DNA of 64,000 nt, taken from NCBI RefSeq assembly GCF_014640315.1, contig NZ_BMGS01000001.1, positions 1 through 64,000 of the forward strand, read 5' to 3'. This stretch comes from Hymenobacter glacieicola. GTDB taxonomy: Bacteria > Bacteroidota > Bacteroidia > Cytophagales > Hymenobacteraceae. Position 1 is the first letter of the stretch; the number at the start of each line of letters is the position of its first letter. Under the pieces are notes generated by a model. It had not been told where the DNA came from and searched no databases. It was given only the letters and a program-made list of their open reading frames with translations. A program made the translations under genes and the position numbers. Below are positions 52,640-61,398 of the stretch, piece after piece.

Positions 52640-53743
52640 ATGGACGAACAACCCAAACTGCCAGACCTGAATACGCCCCCGCGGCCCCAGCTCGACCACG
52701 GCGGCCCCATCACGGATGCCAACGGCAACCTCATCGTGCTGGGCTTTAAAAGCGTGGACGCTGGCCACGAAACCACCGAGCCCCTGAAAGGCCACGCGGC
52801 GGAGCAAACCGGAGCCGAACACGCAGAGGCGGACGAGGAGCAGCCACAGGAAGGTAGCAGCCAACAACTAGCAACCACCAATCAATCATCAGTCAAGGCG
52901 CTCATCCTGACGGGCTTCGGTATTAACTGCGAAGAGGAGTTTGCCGCCGCCTACCAGTTAGCCGGCGCCGAGCCCACCATCGTGCACCTGAACCAGGTGC
53001 TGCACGGCCACGTCAGCATCCACGACTACGACATCCTGAACTTCCCCGGCGGCTTCAGCTTCGGCGACGACCTGGGCTCCGGCGTAGTACTGGCCAACAA
53101 ACTGCGCTACCGCAAAAACGCCGCGGGCCGCACCTTGCTTGATGAAATCAAGCAGTTCGTGGCCAATGGCAAGTTCGTGATGGGCATTTGCAACGGCTTC
53201 CAGGTGCTGGTGAAGCTCGGCCTGCTCCCCAACCTGAGCGGCGACGTGACGCCCGAAGTAACCCTCACGCACAACGCCTCGGGCCGCTACGAAGACCGGT
53301 GGGTGCGCCTGAAAGTCAACCCCAAGTCGAACTCGCCTTTCCTCAAAGGCATCGACACGCTGGAGGTACCCGTGCGCCACGGCGAAGGCCGCCTGATTAT
53401 CAAAGGCGAAGAAACCCTGGCCGAAATCGAAACCCGCGCCCTGAACTGCCTGGCCTACACTGATTTCGACGGCTCGCCGACGGACGTGTACCCGCACAAC
53501 CCCAACGGCGCCGACCTCAACTGCGCCGGCCTGACCGACACCACCGGCCAGGTGTTTGGGCTGATGCCTCACCCTGAGGCCTTCCTCTCGCTCTATAATC
53601 ACCCCGACTGGGCCCGGCGCAAGCGCCTAAATCCTGGCCTGAGCGAAGAGGGCGACGGCCTGCGCCTGTTCCGGAACATTGTGGAGCGCGTGCAGGGCCA
53701 AGCCGCCGCCGTTCCTCAGGAAGCCCGCCAGTTTTCATCCTAG
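52640..53743 (+). CDS. purQ: Phosphoribosylformylglycinamidine synthase, glutaminase part with long N-terminal extension
   Basis: A 367-residue class I glutamine amidotransferase that feeds ammonia to PurL. The nucleophile is Cys184 in VMGICNGFQVL; FPGGFSFGDDLGSGVVLANK and LMPHPEAFLSLYNHPDW are the oxyanion and His/Glu parts. The core starts at about residue 85 (KALILTGFGINCEEEF). Before it are about 85 residues unlike PurQ, partly Glu/Gln-rich (EHAEADEEQPQEGSSQQ). ATG 52640 is 2 bases after the purL stop, so translation is probably coupled and the extension made. Confidence 0.85.
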   Translation: MDEQPKLPDLNTPPRPQLDHGGPITDANGNLIVLGFKSVDAGHETTEPLKGHAAEQTGAEHAEADEEQPQEGSSQQLATTNQSSVKALILTGFGINCEEEFAAAYQLAGAEPTIVHLNQVLHGHVSIHDYDILNFPGGFSFGDDLGSGVVLANKLRYRKNAAGRTLLDEIKQFVANGKFVMGICNGFQVLVKLGLLPNLSGDVTPEVTLTHNASGRYEDRWVRLKVNPKSNSPFLKGIDTLEVPVRHGEGRLIIKGEETLAEIETRALNCLAYTDFDGSPTDVYPHNPNGADLNCAGLTDTTGQVFGLMPHPEAFLSLYNHPDWARRKRLNPGLSEEGDGLRLFRNIVERVQGQAAAVPQEARQFSS

Positions 53744-53791
53744 ACACCCCGCCTGCCGCCGCTGACCTAGTGCCGGCTGCTACCTCGTCGT

Positions 53792-54727
53792 ATGAACACC
53801 CTCAACCACTTCGATACCCCTCAGCTCGAACTCCTGCACCGCGGCAAAGTTCGGGACTCGTACCGCGCGCCTTCCGGTGAGCGGCTCATCGTAGTAACTG
53901 ACCGGCTGTCGGCCTTCGACTCGGTGCTGGAAACGCCGGTGGCTCACAAAGGCGCGGTGCTGAACGGGCTGGCGGCTTTCTGGTTCGAGAAAACCCAGCA
54001 CATCATTCCGAACCACGTGATTTCGCTGCTCGACCCGAACGTGACGCTGGCCAAGGAAGCCGAGCCGATTCGGGTGGAAATGGTGGTGCGCCACTACCTC
54101 ACGGGCTCGATGTGGCGCGGCTACCAGCAAGGCCAGCGCACCTTCTCGGGCGTAACCGTGCCGGATGGCCTGCGCAAGCACCAGCAGTTCCCCGCGCCCA
54201 TCGTAACGCCAACTACCAAGGAGGAGTCGGACCGCGAAATTACACCGGAGAACCTAGTGGCAGAAGGGTGGGTGACGGCGGAGCTCTACGAGCAGATGCG
54301 GGTGAAGTCCCTGGAGCTGTTCAACTTTGCCTCCAAGTGGATGGCCGAGCGCGGCATTATCCTGGTGGATACCAAGTATGAGTTTGGTTTGCTGGATGGG
54401 GAACTGATCCTGATTGACGAAATCCACACGCCCGACTCGTCGCGGTTCTGGAGCGCCGAGGACTACGCCAAGAACCCCGAGACCGTGGAGCAAATGGACA
54501 AGGAGTACGTGCGCCAGTGGCTGATTGCCAACAAGCAGGACGGCCAATATCCCCGCGCCCTTACCCCAGAAGTTTCCGCCGAAGCCAGCCGCCGCTACCT
54601 CGATATCTACGAGCGAATCACGGGCAGCCCGCTGCCCACCAGCAACGAAACCAACTCCGGCGACGACGTACAAGTCCGCCTCGTGGGGAACTTGGTGCGC
54701 GCCGGCATCATGAAAGACGCCATCTAA
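53792..54727 (+). CDS. purC: SAICAR synthase
   Basis: A 311-residue ATP-dependent enzyme joining aspartate to CAIR. It opens with LLHRGKVRDSYRAPSGERLI and has TDRLSAFDSVLETPV, RHYLTGSMWRGYQQGQR, VDTKYEFGLLDGELILIDEI and HTPDSSRFW. The length is the bacterial/yeast long type (about 300). It follows purQ by 48 bases and its stop codon touches the next ATG. Confidence 0.95.
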   Translation: MNTLNHFDTPQLELLHRGKVRDSYRAPSGERLIVVTDRLSAFDSVLETPVAHKGAVLNGLAAFWFEKTQHIIPNHVISLLDPNVTLAKEAEPIRVEMVVRHYLTGSMWRGYQQGQRTFSGVTVPDGLRKHQQFPAPIVTPTTKEESDREITPENLVAEGWVTAELYEQMRVKSLELFNFASKWMAERGIILVDTKYEFGLLDGELILIDEIHTPDSSRFWSAEDYAKNPETVEQMDKEYVRQWLIANKQDGQYPRALTPEVSAEASRRYLDIYERITGSPLPTSNETNSGDDVQVRLVGNLVRAGIMKDAI

Positions 54728-55111
54728 ATGGAGCCCTTGCAGGCAAAAAATCTGGTAACCAACTACATCGAAGCGTACAACCGCTTCGATGTGGCCGGTA
54801 TGCTGGCGCCGCTGCACGACGAGGTAACATTTCGGAACATAGCCAGCGGAGAAATCAGCCTGACCACCCACGGTAAGGCGGAGTTCCAAGCTCAGGCCGA
54901 ACAAGCCACCCGATATTTCTCCCAACGGGAGCAGCGCGTCACGAATTGGCAAGTAGCCGACAGCCGCGTGGAAGCCCTTCTGGACTACATAGCCGTTGCC
55001 GCTATGGACTTTCCCAATGGTCTGAAAGCTGGCGACAAACTACAACTGCAGGGCAAGTCCGTTTTTCAGTTCACTGATGGACTGATAGTTTCCATCGACG
55101 ATATCAGCTAG
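54728..55111 (+). CDS. NTF2/SnoaL-like protein
   Basis: A 127-residue protein of the nuclear-transport-factor-2 fold: TNYIEAYNRFDVAGMLAPLH near the start, DEVTFRNIASGE, and LQGKSVFQFTDGLIVSIDD at the end. The fold is used for steroid-isomerase-like and many other activities, so function is open. Its ATG begins on the base after the purC stop codon, which argues for coupled translation within the purine operon. Confidence 0.7.
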   Translation: MEPLQAKNLVTNYIEAYNRFDVAGMLAPLHDEVTFRNIASGEISLTTHGKAEFQAQAEQATRYFSQREQRVTNWQVADSRVEALLDYIAVAAMDFPNGLKAGDKLQLQGKSVFQFTDGLIVSIDDIS

Positions 55112-55120
55112 GCCTGTACG

Positions 55121-55498
55121 ATGGAAAAATTGTTGAAAGATTATGCGCTAAACGACGGGGAGATTATCTCGCTGAAGATAAATGCGGCCTATACTTTCAA
55201 CAGTGAGCCTGTGCTGCGCCAAGCTTCTGTGGAGCTTCTAATTCGCAAAAGAGCACGCAATGCATGGATGCCTTGCGTGCTGCAAATTGAGTTGGATGAA
55301 ATTCTGAGTTTGCGCCTTAATGAAGATTTCGCTTCCCCTCGTTACTCGGATATCGTCTTCAAAAGAATTGAGGATGACCGGTGGTATCTATCCTTAGACC
55401 CATATGGTAACTCCGGCGAGCCTCACGAAGAAGATAACTTGGTAATAGTGGCCAAGTCAGTGAAAATAGATGAAGGAGTAACACAAGACAGATTTTAA
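55121..55498 (+). CDS. Protein of unknown function, AT-richer than neighbours
   Basis: A 125-residue protein I do not recognise: KDYALNDGEIISLKINAAYT, VLQIELDEILSLRLNEDF, FKRIEDDRWYLSLDPYGNS. The pattern of short strands resembles immunity-type or single-domain accessory proteins. Its codons are clearly richer in A+T than those of the purine genes around it, so it may be a later arrival. It starts 9 bases after the NTF2-like gene and ends 3 bases before purD. Confidence 0.45.
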   Translation: MEKLLKDYALNDGEIISLKINAAYTFNSEPVLRQASVELLIRKRARNAWMPCVLQIELDEILSLRLNEDFASPRYSDIVFKRIEDDRWYLSLDPYGNSGEPHEEDNLVIVAKSVKIDEGVTQDRF

Positions 55499-55501
55499 GC
55501 A

Positions 55502-56794
55502 TTGACGACCTTGGCAACTCCTAAAACCATAGTACTCCTCGGCGGCGGGGCCCGTGAACACGCTATGGCGTGGAAGCTGACCCGCGACGGGGCCACCGTG
55601 CACGTGCTGCCCGGCAACGCCGGCATTCCGAACAGCCACCCCGAAATCAGCGCTACCGACTTTCCAGCCATCCAGAGCTTCTGCGAAGCCAACGGCGTGA
55701 AGCTGATTGTGGTGGGTCCCGAAGCTCCGTTAGCGGCGGGCGTGACGGATTACTTCACTGGTTCCGACATCCGGGTGTTTGGTCCCAGCCGGGCCGGCGC
55801 CACGCTGGAAAGCTCCAAGGTGTGGTCGAAGGACTTTATGCGGCGGCATGGGGTAGCAACCGCTATGTCGTGGCAGTACCGCAGCGATAAGCTGGACGAG
55901 GCCCGTGCCAAAGCCACGGAGTTGGATGGGCAGGTAGTAGTGAAGTACGACGGCCTGGCGGCTGGCAAAGGCGTGTATGTGTGCTCGTCTATTGATGAAG
56001 CGCAAGCTGCGCTAGACGATTTGCAGCAGCAGCACACCGGCTGGTTTAGCTTCCTGCTGGAAGAAAAGCTAACTGGCCCCGAAATCAGCATCATTGGCGT
56101 AACGGACGGTAACCGGGTGCGGCTGCTGGCTCCTTCTCAGGACCACAAGCAGCTGCTGGCCGGCGACCAGGGCCCCAATACTGGAGGTATGGGCGCCTAC
56201 TGCCCCGTCCCGTTCTGCGACGACAACGTGCTAGCAGCTATCCGCACTAGCATCGTGGACCCCACGCTAAGTGGCCTGCAGAACGAGCAATTCGATTTCA
56301 ACGGCTTCCTCTACTTTGGCATCATGCTCACGCCTCAGGGCCCGAAGCTGCTGGAATACAACGTCCGTCTCGGCGACCCGGAAGCGGAAGTGTTGTTGCC
56401 CGCGCTGGAGAGTAGCCTGTTGGAGTTGATAGAGGCTACCCTGAACGGCACATTGCAGCAAACAGTAGTGCGGCAGCGCCGCGGCTGCTACGTAGGGGTA
56501 GTGCTAGCCTCGGGTGGCTACCCCGCCGCGCAATTTCCTACCGGCTTCCCTATCACTGGCCTGGACCAGCTACACCCCAGCATCCTGGCGTTTCATGGAG
56601 CCACCAAGCGGAACGCTGAAGGTGAGCTAGTAACCAGTGGCGGCCGCGTGATGGTGCTGGTCGGCCACGGCGAGGAGCTGGAGGACGCCGTAGCGCATGT
56701 GTACCGGGAAGCTGAAAAAGTTACATTCCAGGATGTGTACATCCGTACCGATATCGGCCAGCGGCCGGAACCCACTCTTGCAAGCAACTGGTAA
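55502..56794 (+). CDS. purD: Phosphoribosylamine-glycine ligase
   Basis: A 430-residue ATP-grasp enzyme making GAR. The start is TTG 55502, ahead of the N-domain IVLLGGGAREHAMAWKL. ATP-grasp motifs: VVKYDGLAAGKGVYV, LAPSQDHKQLLAGDQGPNTG, and FLYFGIMLTPQGPKLLEYNV, with RLGDPEAEVLLP at the C-terminal end of the grasp. Its end overlaps the start of purN by 17 bases. Confidence 0.95.
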   Translation: MTTLATPKTIVLLGGGAREHAMAWKLTRDGATVHVLPGNAGIPNSHPEISATDFPAIQSFCEANGVKLIVVGPEAPLAAGVTDYFTGSDIRVFGPSRAGATLESSKVWSKDFMRRHGVATAMSWQYRSDKLDEARAKATELDGQVVVKYDGLAAGKGVYVCSSIDEAQAALDDLQQQHTGWFSFLLEEKLTGPEISIIGVTDGNRVRLLAPSQDHKQLLAGDQGPNTGGMGAYCPVPFCDDNVLAAIRTSIVDPTLSGLQNEQFDFNGFLYFGIMLTPQGPKLLEYNVRLGDPEAEVLLPALESSLLELIEATLNGTLQQTVVRQRRGCYVGVVLASGGYPAAQFPTGFPITGLDQLHPSILAFHGATKRNAEGELVTSGGRVMVLVGHGEELEDAVAHVYREAEKVTFQDVYIRTDIGQRPEPTLASNW

Positions 56795-57494
56795 CCATAG
56801 CAACCGTAAGCAGCGCCTGGCGATTTTGCTGTCGGGCCGGGGCTCCAACATGGTGGCCCTGGTGCAGGCTGTGCAACACGGCGTACTGCAGGATCTGGCC
56901 GAGGTAGCCGTGGTATTCAGCAACAAGCCCGATGCGCCAGGGCTGGAAACTGCGGCGGCGCTGGGTTGCCCCACGGCCAGCCTCAGCAGCCAGGGCCGCA
57001 AACGAACGGAGTTTGATGCTGAGGTAGTGGAGGTGCTAAGCCAGTATCAGCCCGATTACGTGGTGCTGGCCGGCTACATGCGTATCCTGTCGCCCACGTT
57101 CATTCGGGCGTTTGCGGGGCGCATTCTCAACATTCATCCCGCCGACACGCACCAGCACCAGGGCCTGCACGCCTACGAGTGGGCCTTTGAAAATCAGCTG
57201 CTTGAAACCAAAATAACGGTACACTTGGTTGATGAGGGTCTAGATACCGGACCTGTTCTGGCCCAGCATCCCGTGGATTTGCGTGGGGCTGCTACCCTGG
57301 CGGAGGTCGAGCGCCGCGGCCTGGCTGTGGAGCACTTTCTCTACGCCGATACCCTAGCCCGTCTTATCCGAGGCGAGCTACCCACCATCTTACCCGAAAC
57401 GGTAGCCACGGCTGCCGCTTCACCTCTTACCCCCGAGCCTCTGTTGCCTGCTCCCGCTACCCCCTCTCCGCAAGGAAAGGACGCGGGAAGCTAG
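56778..57494 (+). CDS. purN: Phosphoribosylglycinamide formyltransferase
   Basis: A 238-residue enzyme transferring a formyl group from 10-formyl-THF to GAR. No ATG suits; TTG 56778 gives a short lead to RLAILLSGRGSNMVALVQAV. The catalytic Asn and His are in RILNIHPADTH and the Asp in LVDEGLDTGPVLAQ. The loop after NIHP reads ADTHQHQGLHAYEW rather than the usual SLLP-F-GLHAYE form. The C-terminal 30 residues are Pro/Ala-rich and not conserved. It overlaps purD by 17 bases. Confidence 0.85.
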   Translation: MQATGNHSNRKQRLAILLSGRGSNMVALVQAVQHGVLQDLAEVAVVFSNKPDAPGLETAAALGCPTASLSSQGRKRTEFDAEVVEVLSQYQPDYVVLAGYMRILSPTFIRAFAGRILNIHPADTHQHQGLHAYEWAFENQLLETKITVHLVDEGLDTGPVLAQHPVDLRGAATLAEVERRGLAVEHFLYADTLARLIRGELPTILPETVATAAASPLTPEPLLPAPATPSPQGKDAGS

Positions 57495-57599
57495 GCCTAT
57501 CGTCCGCCTCAACTTAGGGAAGCCCAGTGCATTCCCGGAGTTACACTTACCACCCCGGTAGCGGGCTTTCCTGCTCACTACCACTTCCTGATACTTCCC

Positions 57600-59108
57600 A
57601 TGTGCGGAATTGTAGGTTTTTACGGTCCCGATGACGTCGCCCACGACATCGTATTTGGTTTGACGGCGCTTCAGCACCGCGGCCAGGACGCGGCCGGCAT
57701 AGCCACCTTCGACGACAACTTTCACCTCTGCAAAGGCAACGGCCTGATTTCCGACGTGTTCCGCCCCAAGCAGCTCAAGAAGCTGAAGGGCAACATCGGC
57801 ATCGGCCACGCGCGCTACACCACCCAGGGCTCCAACGATGCCGAGCTGGCCCAGCCGTTTACCACCAGCTACCCCTTCGGGCTGGCCATGGTGCACAACG
57901 GCAACGTCATCAACTTCCGGCAAGCGGCCAAGCGCCTGCACGAGAAGTACCACGTGCTGCCCAAAACCAGCAACGACCTGGAGCTGATCATGTACACCTT
58001 CGCCTCGGAGCTGCGCCTGAAAAACCTCGACAACCTCTCGGTTATCGACATTTTCGACGCGGTGGAAACCACCCAGGAGCTGGTGAAAGGTGCCTATGCT
58101 ACTATCACCGTCATTGCCGGCCACGGGCTGCTGGCCTTCAACGACCCGCTAGGCATCCGGCCCCTGGTGCTGGGCTGCCGCCAGACGGAAAAAGGCCCCA
58201 TCTACGCCTTCGCCTCCGAAAGTACCTGCTTCGACTACCTCGGCTTCGAGTTCATCAAGAACGTAGGGCCCGGGCAGGCCGTGTTTATCGACAAGGACTT
58301 CAAGGTTCACTACAAAAATCCCTACGCCCAGCCCAAAGCGTTCTGCGTGTTCGAGCACATTTACTTCGCGCGGGAGGATTCTACCATTCACGGCCGCTTG
58401 GTGGCGCGCGAGCGGGTGCGGCTGGGTAAGATGCTGGCCCGCAAGGTTATCGAATCGGGTATTCAGCCGGATATGGTGATTGATGTGCCGTCGTCGGGCT
58501 ACTTTTCTGCCTCTGGTCTGGCCGAAGCCATTGGGGTGCCCTACCGCCGGGCTCTGGTAAAAAACAACCACATGGGCCGCTCCTTTATCGTGAGCAGCCA
58601 GGCCGGCCGCGAGGACATCGTCAAGAAAAAGCTTAACCCCATTCGGGAGTTCGTGGAAGGCAAGAAGATTGCCGTGGTCGATGACAGCATTGTGCGCGGC
58701 ACTACCTCGCGGCGCATCGTGCGCATCCTGCGCGAGGCGGGGGCCACGGAGGTGTACTTCATCAGCAGCGCCCCGCCCATCGTCTCGCCCTGCATCTATG
58801 GCATTGACATGGCCATGAGCACCGAGCTGATTGCCGCCAACTACACGGAGGAGGAAATCTGCCGCTACATTGAGGCCGACAAGGTTATCTATCAGTCGAT
58901 TGACGATTTGCGGGACCTGTTTTCGGAGGAGCGCGGCCACGGTGGCAGCTGCTTCGCCTGCTTTACCGGCCAGTACCCCACCGGCGACGTGACCAAGTAC
59001 CTGCGCCACATCCAGGAGGAGCGCCAAAGCCACCGCTCCGACAAGAAAAACGACGCCAACGCGTTGCCCTCCGTCAGCGCCAAGGCTCCCGCACCAACGG
59101 AGCATTAA
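57600..59108 (+). CDS. purF: Amidophosphoribosyltransferase
   Basis: A 502-residue enzyme for the first step of purine synthesis, PRPP to phosphoribosylamine. It starts MCGIVGFYG, so Cys2 becomes the N-terminal nucleophile after Met removal. Motifs: GIGHARYTTQGSNDAELAQP, HNGNVINFRQ, and the PRPP loop VVDDSIVRGTTSRRIVRIL. GRSFIVSSQAGREDIVKKKL and the SCFACFTGQYP cysteines near the C-terminus suggest a Fe-S cluster as in Bacillus PurF. It follows purN by 105 bases. Confidence 0.95.
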   Translation: MCGIVGFYGPDDVAHDIVFGLTALQHRGQDAAGIATFDDNFHLCKGNGLISDVFRPKQLKKLKGNIGIGHARYTTQGSNDAELAQPFTTSYPFGLAMVHNGNVINFRQAAKRLHEKYHVLPKTSNDLELIMYTFASELRLKNLDNLSVIDIFDAVETTQELVKGAYATITVIAGHGLLAFNDPLGIRPLVLGCRQTEKGPIYAFASESTCFDYLGFEFIKNVGPGQAVFIDKDFKVHYKNPYAQPKAFCVFEHIYFAREDSTIHGRLVARERVRLGKMLARKVIESGIQPDMVIDVPSSGYFSASGLAEAIGVPYRRALVKNNHMGRSFIVSSQAGREDIVKKKLNPIREFVEGKKIAVVDDSIVRGTTSRRIVRILREAGATEVYFISSAPPIVSPCIYGIDMAMSTELIAANYTEEEICRYIEADKVIYQSIDDLRDLFSEERGHGGSCFACFTGQYPTGDVTKYLRHIQEERQSHRSDKKNDANALPSVSAKAPAPTEH

Positions 59109-59134
59109 TCGGTCAGACAGTTACTAATAGAGCA

Positions 59135-59228
59135 CGTCATGCTGAGCTTGTCGAAGCATCTTGCGTGCTGACCTTGCCATACTAATTCAACGGCGCGAGC
59201 GAGATTCCTCGGCAAGCTCGGAATGACG
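59135..59228. repeat. Dispersed palindrome, copy 5
   Basis: Left arm begins CGTCATGCTGAGCTTGTCGA and runs to GAAGCATCT; right arm GAGATTCCTCGGCAAGCTCG ends GGAATGACG. The two arms belong to different subtypes and pair imperfectly. ACTAATTCAACGGC is in the centre as in copy 3. It separates purF from purM. Confidence 0.7.
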
Positions 59229-59257
59229 GGCAAATAAGCATTGAACCCCTACAACGT

Positions 59258-60370
59258 ATGTCCTCTTCTTCCCAAAAACCCGCCGGCTACGACATCGACC
59301 TCGGCAATGAATGCTCCCGCAACGCCTACGCCTGGTCGAAGAAGACCTTTCCGAACCGCGCCGGCAAGCCCGGTGAGGCGGCCCAGGACCTGGATGGCGG
59401 CTTTGCCAACGAAATCCGCTTTGGCAACGCCCGGCTGGGCATCAGCTCCGACGGTATCGGGACCAAGATTGAGGTAGCAGAGCGGGTAGGAAAGTTCGAC
59501 ACGCTGGGCTACGACCTGGTAGCCATGACCGCCGACGACCTGATTGTGGGCGGTTTCGTGCCCACCAACCTTTCCAACATCATCGACGTGAACACGCTTG
59601 ATTACGAGGTGATTGACGAGATGATGCGTGGCCTGCACGATGCCTGCAACTTTGCGGAAGTAGCCATTACGGGCGGCGAAATTGCCGAATTAGGTAACCG
59701 CATTGGGGGCTGGCCAGGCGCCCGCATGAACTTCAACTGGTGCTCCACGGCCATTGGCAGCCTGCACCCCAGCCTGGAGCGGCCCTTGAGCGGGGCGGGC
59801 GTGCAAGCCGGACAAGCCGTCGTGGCGCTTCGCTCGCCCAGCTTCCGGTCCAACGGCTTCTCGCTGGCCCGCCGCACTCTTCAGAATCTATTCGGCGAGA
59901 ACTGGCACTCGGCCCCGTATGATGGCCCGGATGCTACCCCCCACGGCAGCGCCGGCCACACCTGGGGTGAAGTATTGCTCGCACCTTCCCTCATCTACTC
60001 GCCCGGCGTAGCGCGGGTGCTGGACGCGGGCTTGCCGCTCTATGCGGCGGCCCACATTACCGGCGGCGGCATTGCTGATAACTTCAAGCGGGTACTCAAA
60101 AACGGCGTGGGCGCCGAGCTAACCAACCTCTTCGAGCCCTTGCCCGCCATGCAGAAGCTCACGGAGCTGGCCGGCATTACCCCCGCCGATGCCTACCTCT
60201 ACTGGAACATGGGCAACGGTATGCTCCTGGTCACGGATGAGGCCCAGGCCGAAGCCGTAGCCGTCAGCCTCCGCAGCAACGGCTATGATGCTCAGGTTGC
60301 CGGCCGCATCACCCAGGAGCCCGGAATCCGGCTGCAAGTAGGTGCCGGCGAGCTACGCTACGAAGGCTAA
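59258..60370 (+). CDS. purM: Phosphoribosylformylglycinamidine cyclo-ligase
   Basis: A 370-residue enzyme closing the imidazole ring (FGAM to AIR). It shows LGISSDGIGTKIEVAE, DLVAMTADDLIVGGFVPTN, AITGGEIAELGNRIGG, HITGGGIADNFKRVL, and WNMGNGMLLV. This is the last gene of the cluster and is followed by a strong hairpin. The length is slightly above the usual 345, mainly in the N-terminal lead DIDLGNECSRNAYAW. Confidence 0.95.
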   Translation: MSSSSQKPAGYDIDLGNECSRNAYAWSKKTFPNRAGKPGEAAQDLDGGFANEIRFGNARLGISSDGIGTKIEVAERVGKFDTLGYDLVAMTADDLIVGGFVPTNLSNIIDVNTLDYEVIDEMMRGLHDACNFAEVAITGGEIAELGNRIGGWPGARMNFNWCSTAIGSLHPSLERPLSGAGVQAGQAVVALRSPSFRSNGFSLARRTLQNLFGENWHSAPYDGPDATPHGSAGHTWGEVLLAPSLIYSPGVARVLDAGLPLYAAAHITGGGIADNFKRVLKNGVGAELTNLFEPLPAMQKLTELAGITPADAYLYWNMGNGMLLVTDEAQAEAVAVSLRSNGYDAQVAGRITQEPGIRLQVGAGELRYEG

Positions 60371-60380
60371 GCTAGTGATG

Positions 60381-60436
60381 ATCCGAAAGCCGAAAGCCGC
60401 GCTATGTGAAGTCATAGCGCGGCTTTCGGCTTTCGT
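60381..60436 (+). terminator. Terminator of the purine cluster
   Basis: Perfect 16-base stem at 60391-60406 and 60413-60428 (CGAAAGCCGCGCTATG and complement). It lies after purM and before the convergent lipoprotein gene. Confidence 0.7.
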
Positions 60437-60495
60437 AGAAAAGCGTCTTACCAGAGGAAGACTAGTGAGTTTAAGCAGATGAGCGTTTGCAGGGG

Positions 60496-60837
60496 CTATT
60501 TTACAGCCAGGGGTGTAACCGTGCCTGTTTGCTTATCCACTTCGAAGGCCGCTTTGTCGGGCATCCGCCCGGCCCAGTCGGCACGCGGGACCAGCACTTG
60601 CCAGTGGTTTTCTACTTCCAGGGCGCGAGCCGAATCCACTTGGTACAGGGCGGCGCTGGGTTGTTGCTGCACATAGCGGGCCACGGCAGCGCGGGCGGTG
60701 GCTTCAGTAGGAGCTCCCGGGGTAGCGGCTGTTACGCTCGGTTGGGCGGAAGTAGTTGTTGCTGGTTGGGCGGGTTGGCAGCTGCTGAGCCCCACCAAAG
60801 AGGCCAGCACCCATAGGATGGTGAGAGGCGTATGCAT
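60496..60837 (-). CDS. Small lipoprotein of unknown function
   Basis: A 113-residue lipoprotein from ATG 60837 with signal TILWVLASLVGLSSC; the longer frame upstream is rejected. The mature half is Thr/Ala-rich, then ALYQVDSARALEVENHWQVL and VPRADWAGRMPDKAAFEVDK, ending GTVTPLAVK. This last part resembles a small PepSY-like or YbbD-like periplasmic domain, but I cannot name it. The gene converges with purM. Confidence 0.5.
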   Translation of the reverse strand: MHTPLTILWVLASLVGLSSCQPAQPATTTSAQPSVTAATPGAPTEATARAAVARYVQQQPSAALYQVDSARALEVENHWQVLVPRADWAGRMPDKAAFEVDKQTGTVTPLAVK

Positions 60838-60976
60838 GGGCGCAAGGTAGGCAAGGAGTAAGCCAATCTTGCGGGCATTCTCGGAGGGCTGCTGCGCGGA
60901 GCGGGTATAGTTGCGCGCAATACCAAAGCCCCAGCTTTCCGTAGAAAACCGGGGCTTCGGGAGTGTTGGCCGACGC

Positions 60977-61192
60977 TTAAGCCGCGAGCGGCTCAATGTC
61001 AAACCCAGCCTGCGACACGGCTTTCATGATGAGCTCGGGAATGGGATTTTCGCCTTCCACGGTCAGTACTTTATTGGGGTTGTTGGTGTCAACTTGCCAC
61101 TTGTCGATGCTGGCTTCGGCGTCGAGAAAGGGCGTTACGGCGCGCAGGCAATTGGCGCAGTTGATGCTGGTTTTGAATTGCAGAGTGGACAT
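60977..61192 (-). CDS. Heavy-metal-associated domain protein (copper-chaperone-like)
   Basis: A 71-residue protein of ferredoxin-like HMA fold: TSINCANCLRAVTPFLD holds the metal pair Cys12 and Cys15, then KVLTVEGENPIPELIMKAVS and AGFDIEPLAA complete the fold. Usual HMA motif is MxCxxC; here the residue before the first Cys is Asn, so metal choice may differ. Probably carries copper or another soft metal to a transporter not seen here. Confidence 0.8.
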   Translation of the reverse strand: MSTLQFKTSINCANCLRAVTPFLDAEASIDKWQVDTNNPNKVLTVEGENPIPELIMKAVSQAGFDIEPLAA

Positions 61193-61330
61193 AAGATACG
61201 AGGGGTTAGGCTGCCATAGCCATCAAAAAAACGACCAGCAGCCGGTGAGTTGTTCTCTAACAACGAAGTGCAGGCAAAAGTAGTGGTCGTAGCAGGGCTG
61301 GTAGGTATAGGCTTTGGCTGTGGTCGTGTA

Positions 61331-61339
61331 TAGTTTTGA
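61331..61339 (+). promoter_or_regulatory. -7 promoter element of the DUF4240 gene
   Basis: TAGTTTTGA matches TAnnTTTG, 60 bases ahead of the ATG. The -33 element is not clear. Confidence 0.45.
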
Positions 61340-61398
61340 CGTATCGGGCCGGCCAGAAGGCGGAGCGTAATCAACGAGGATAACTACTACACACCGCA

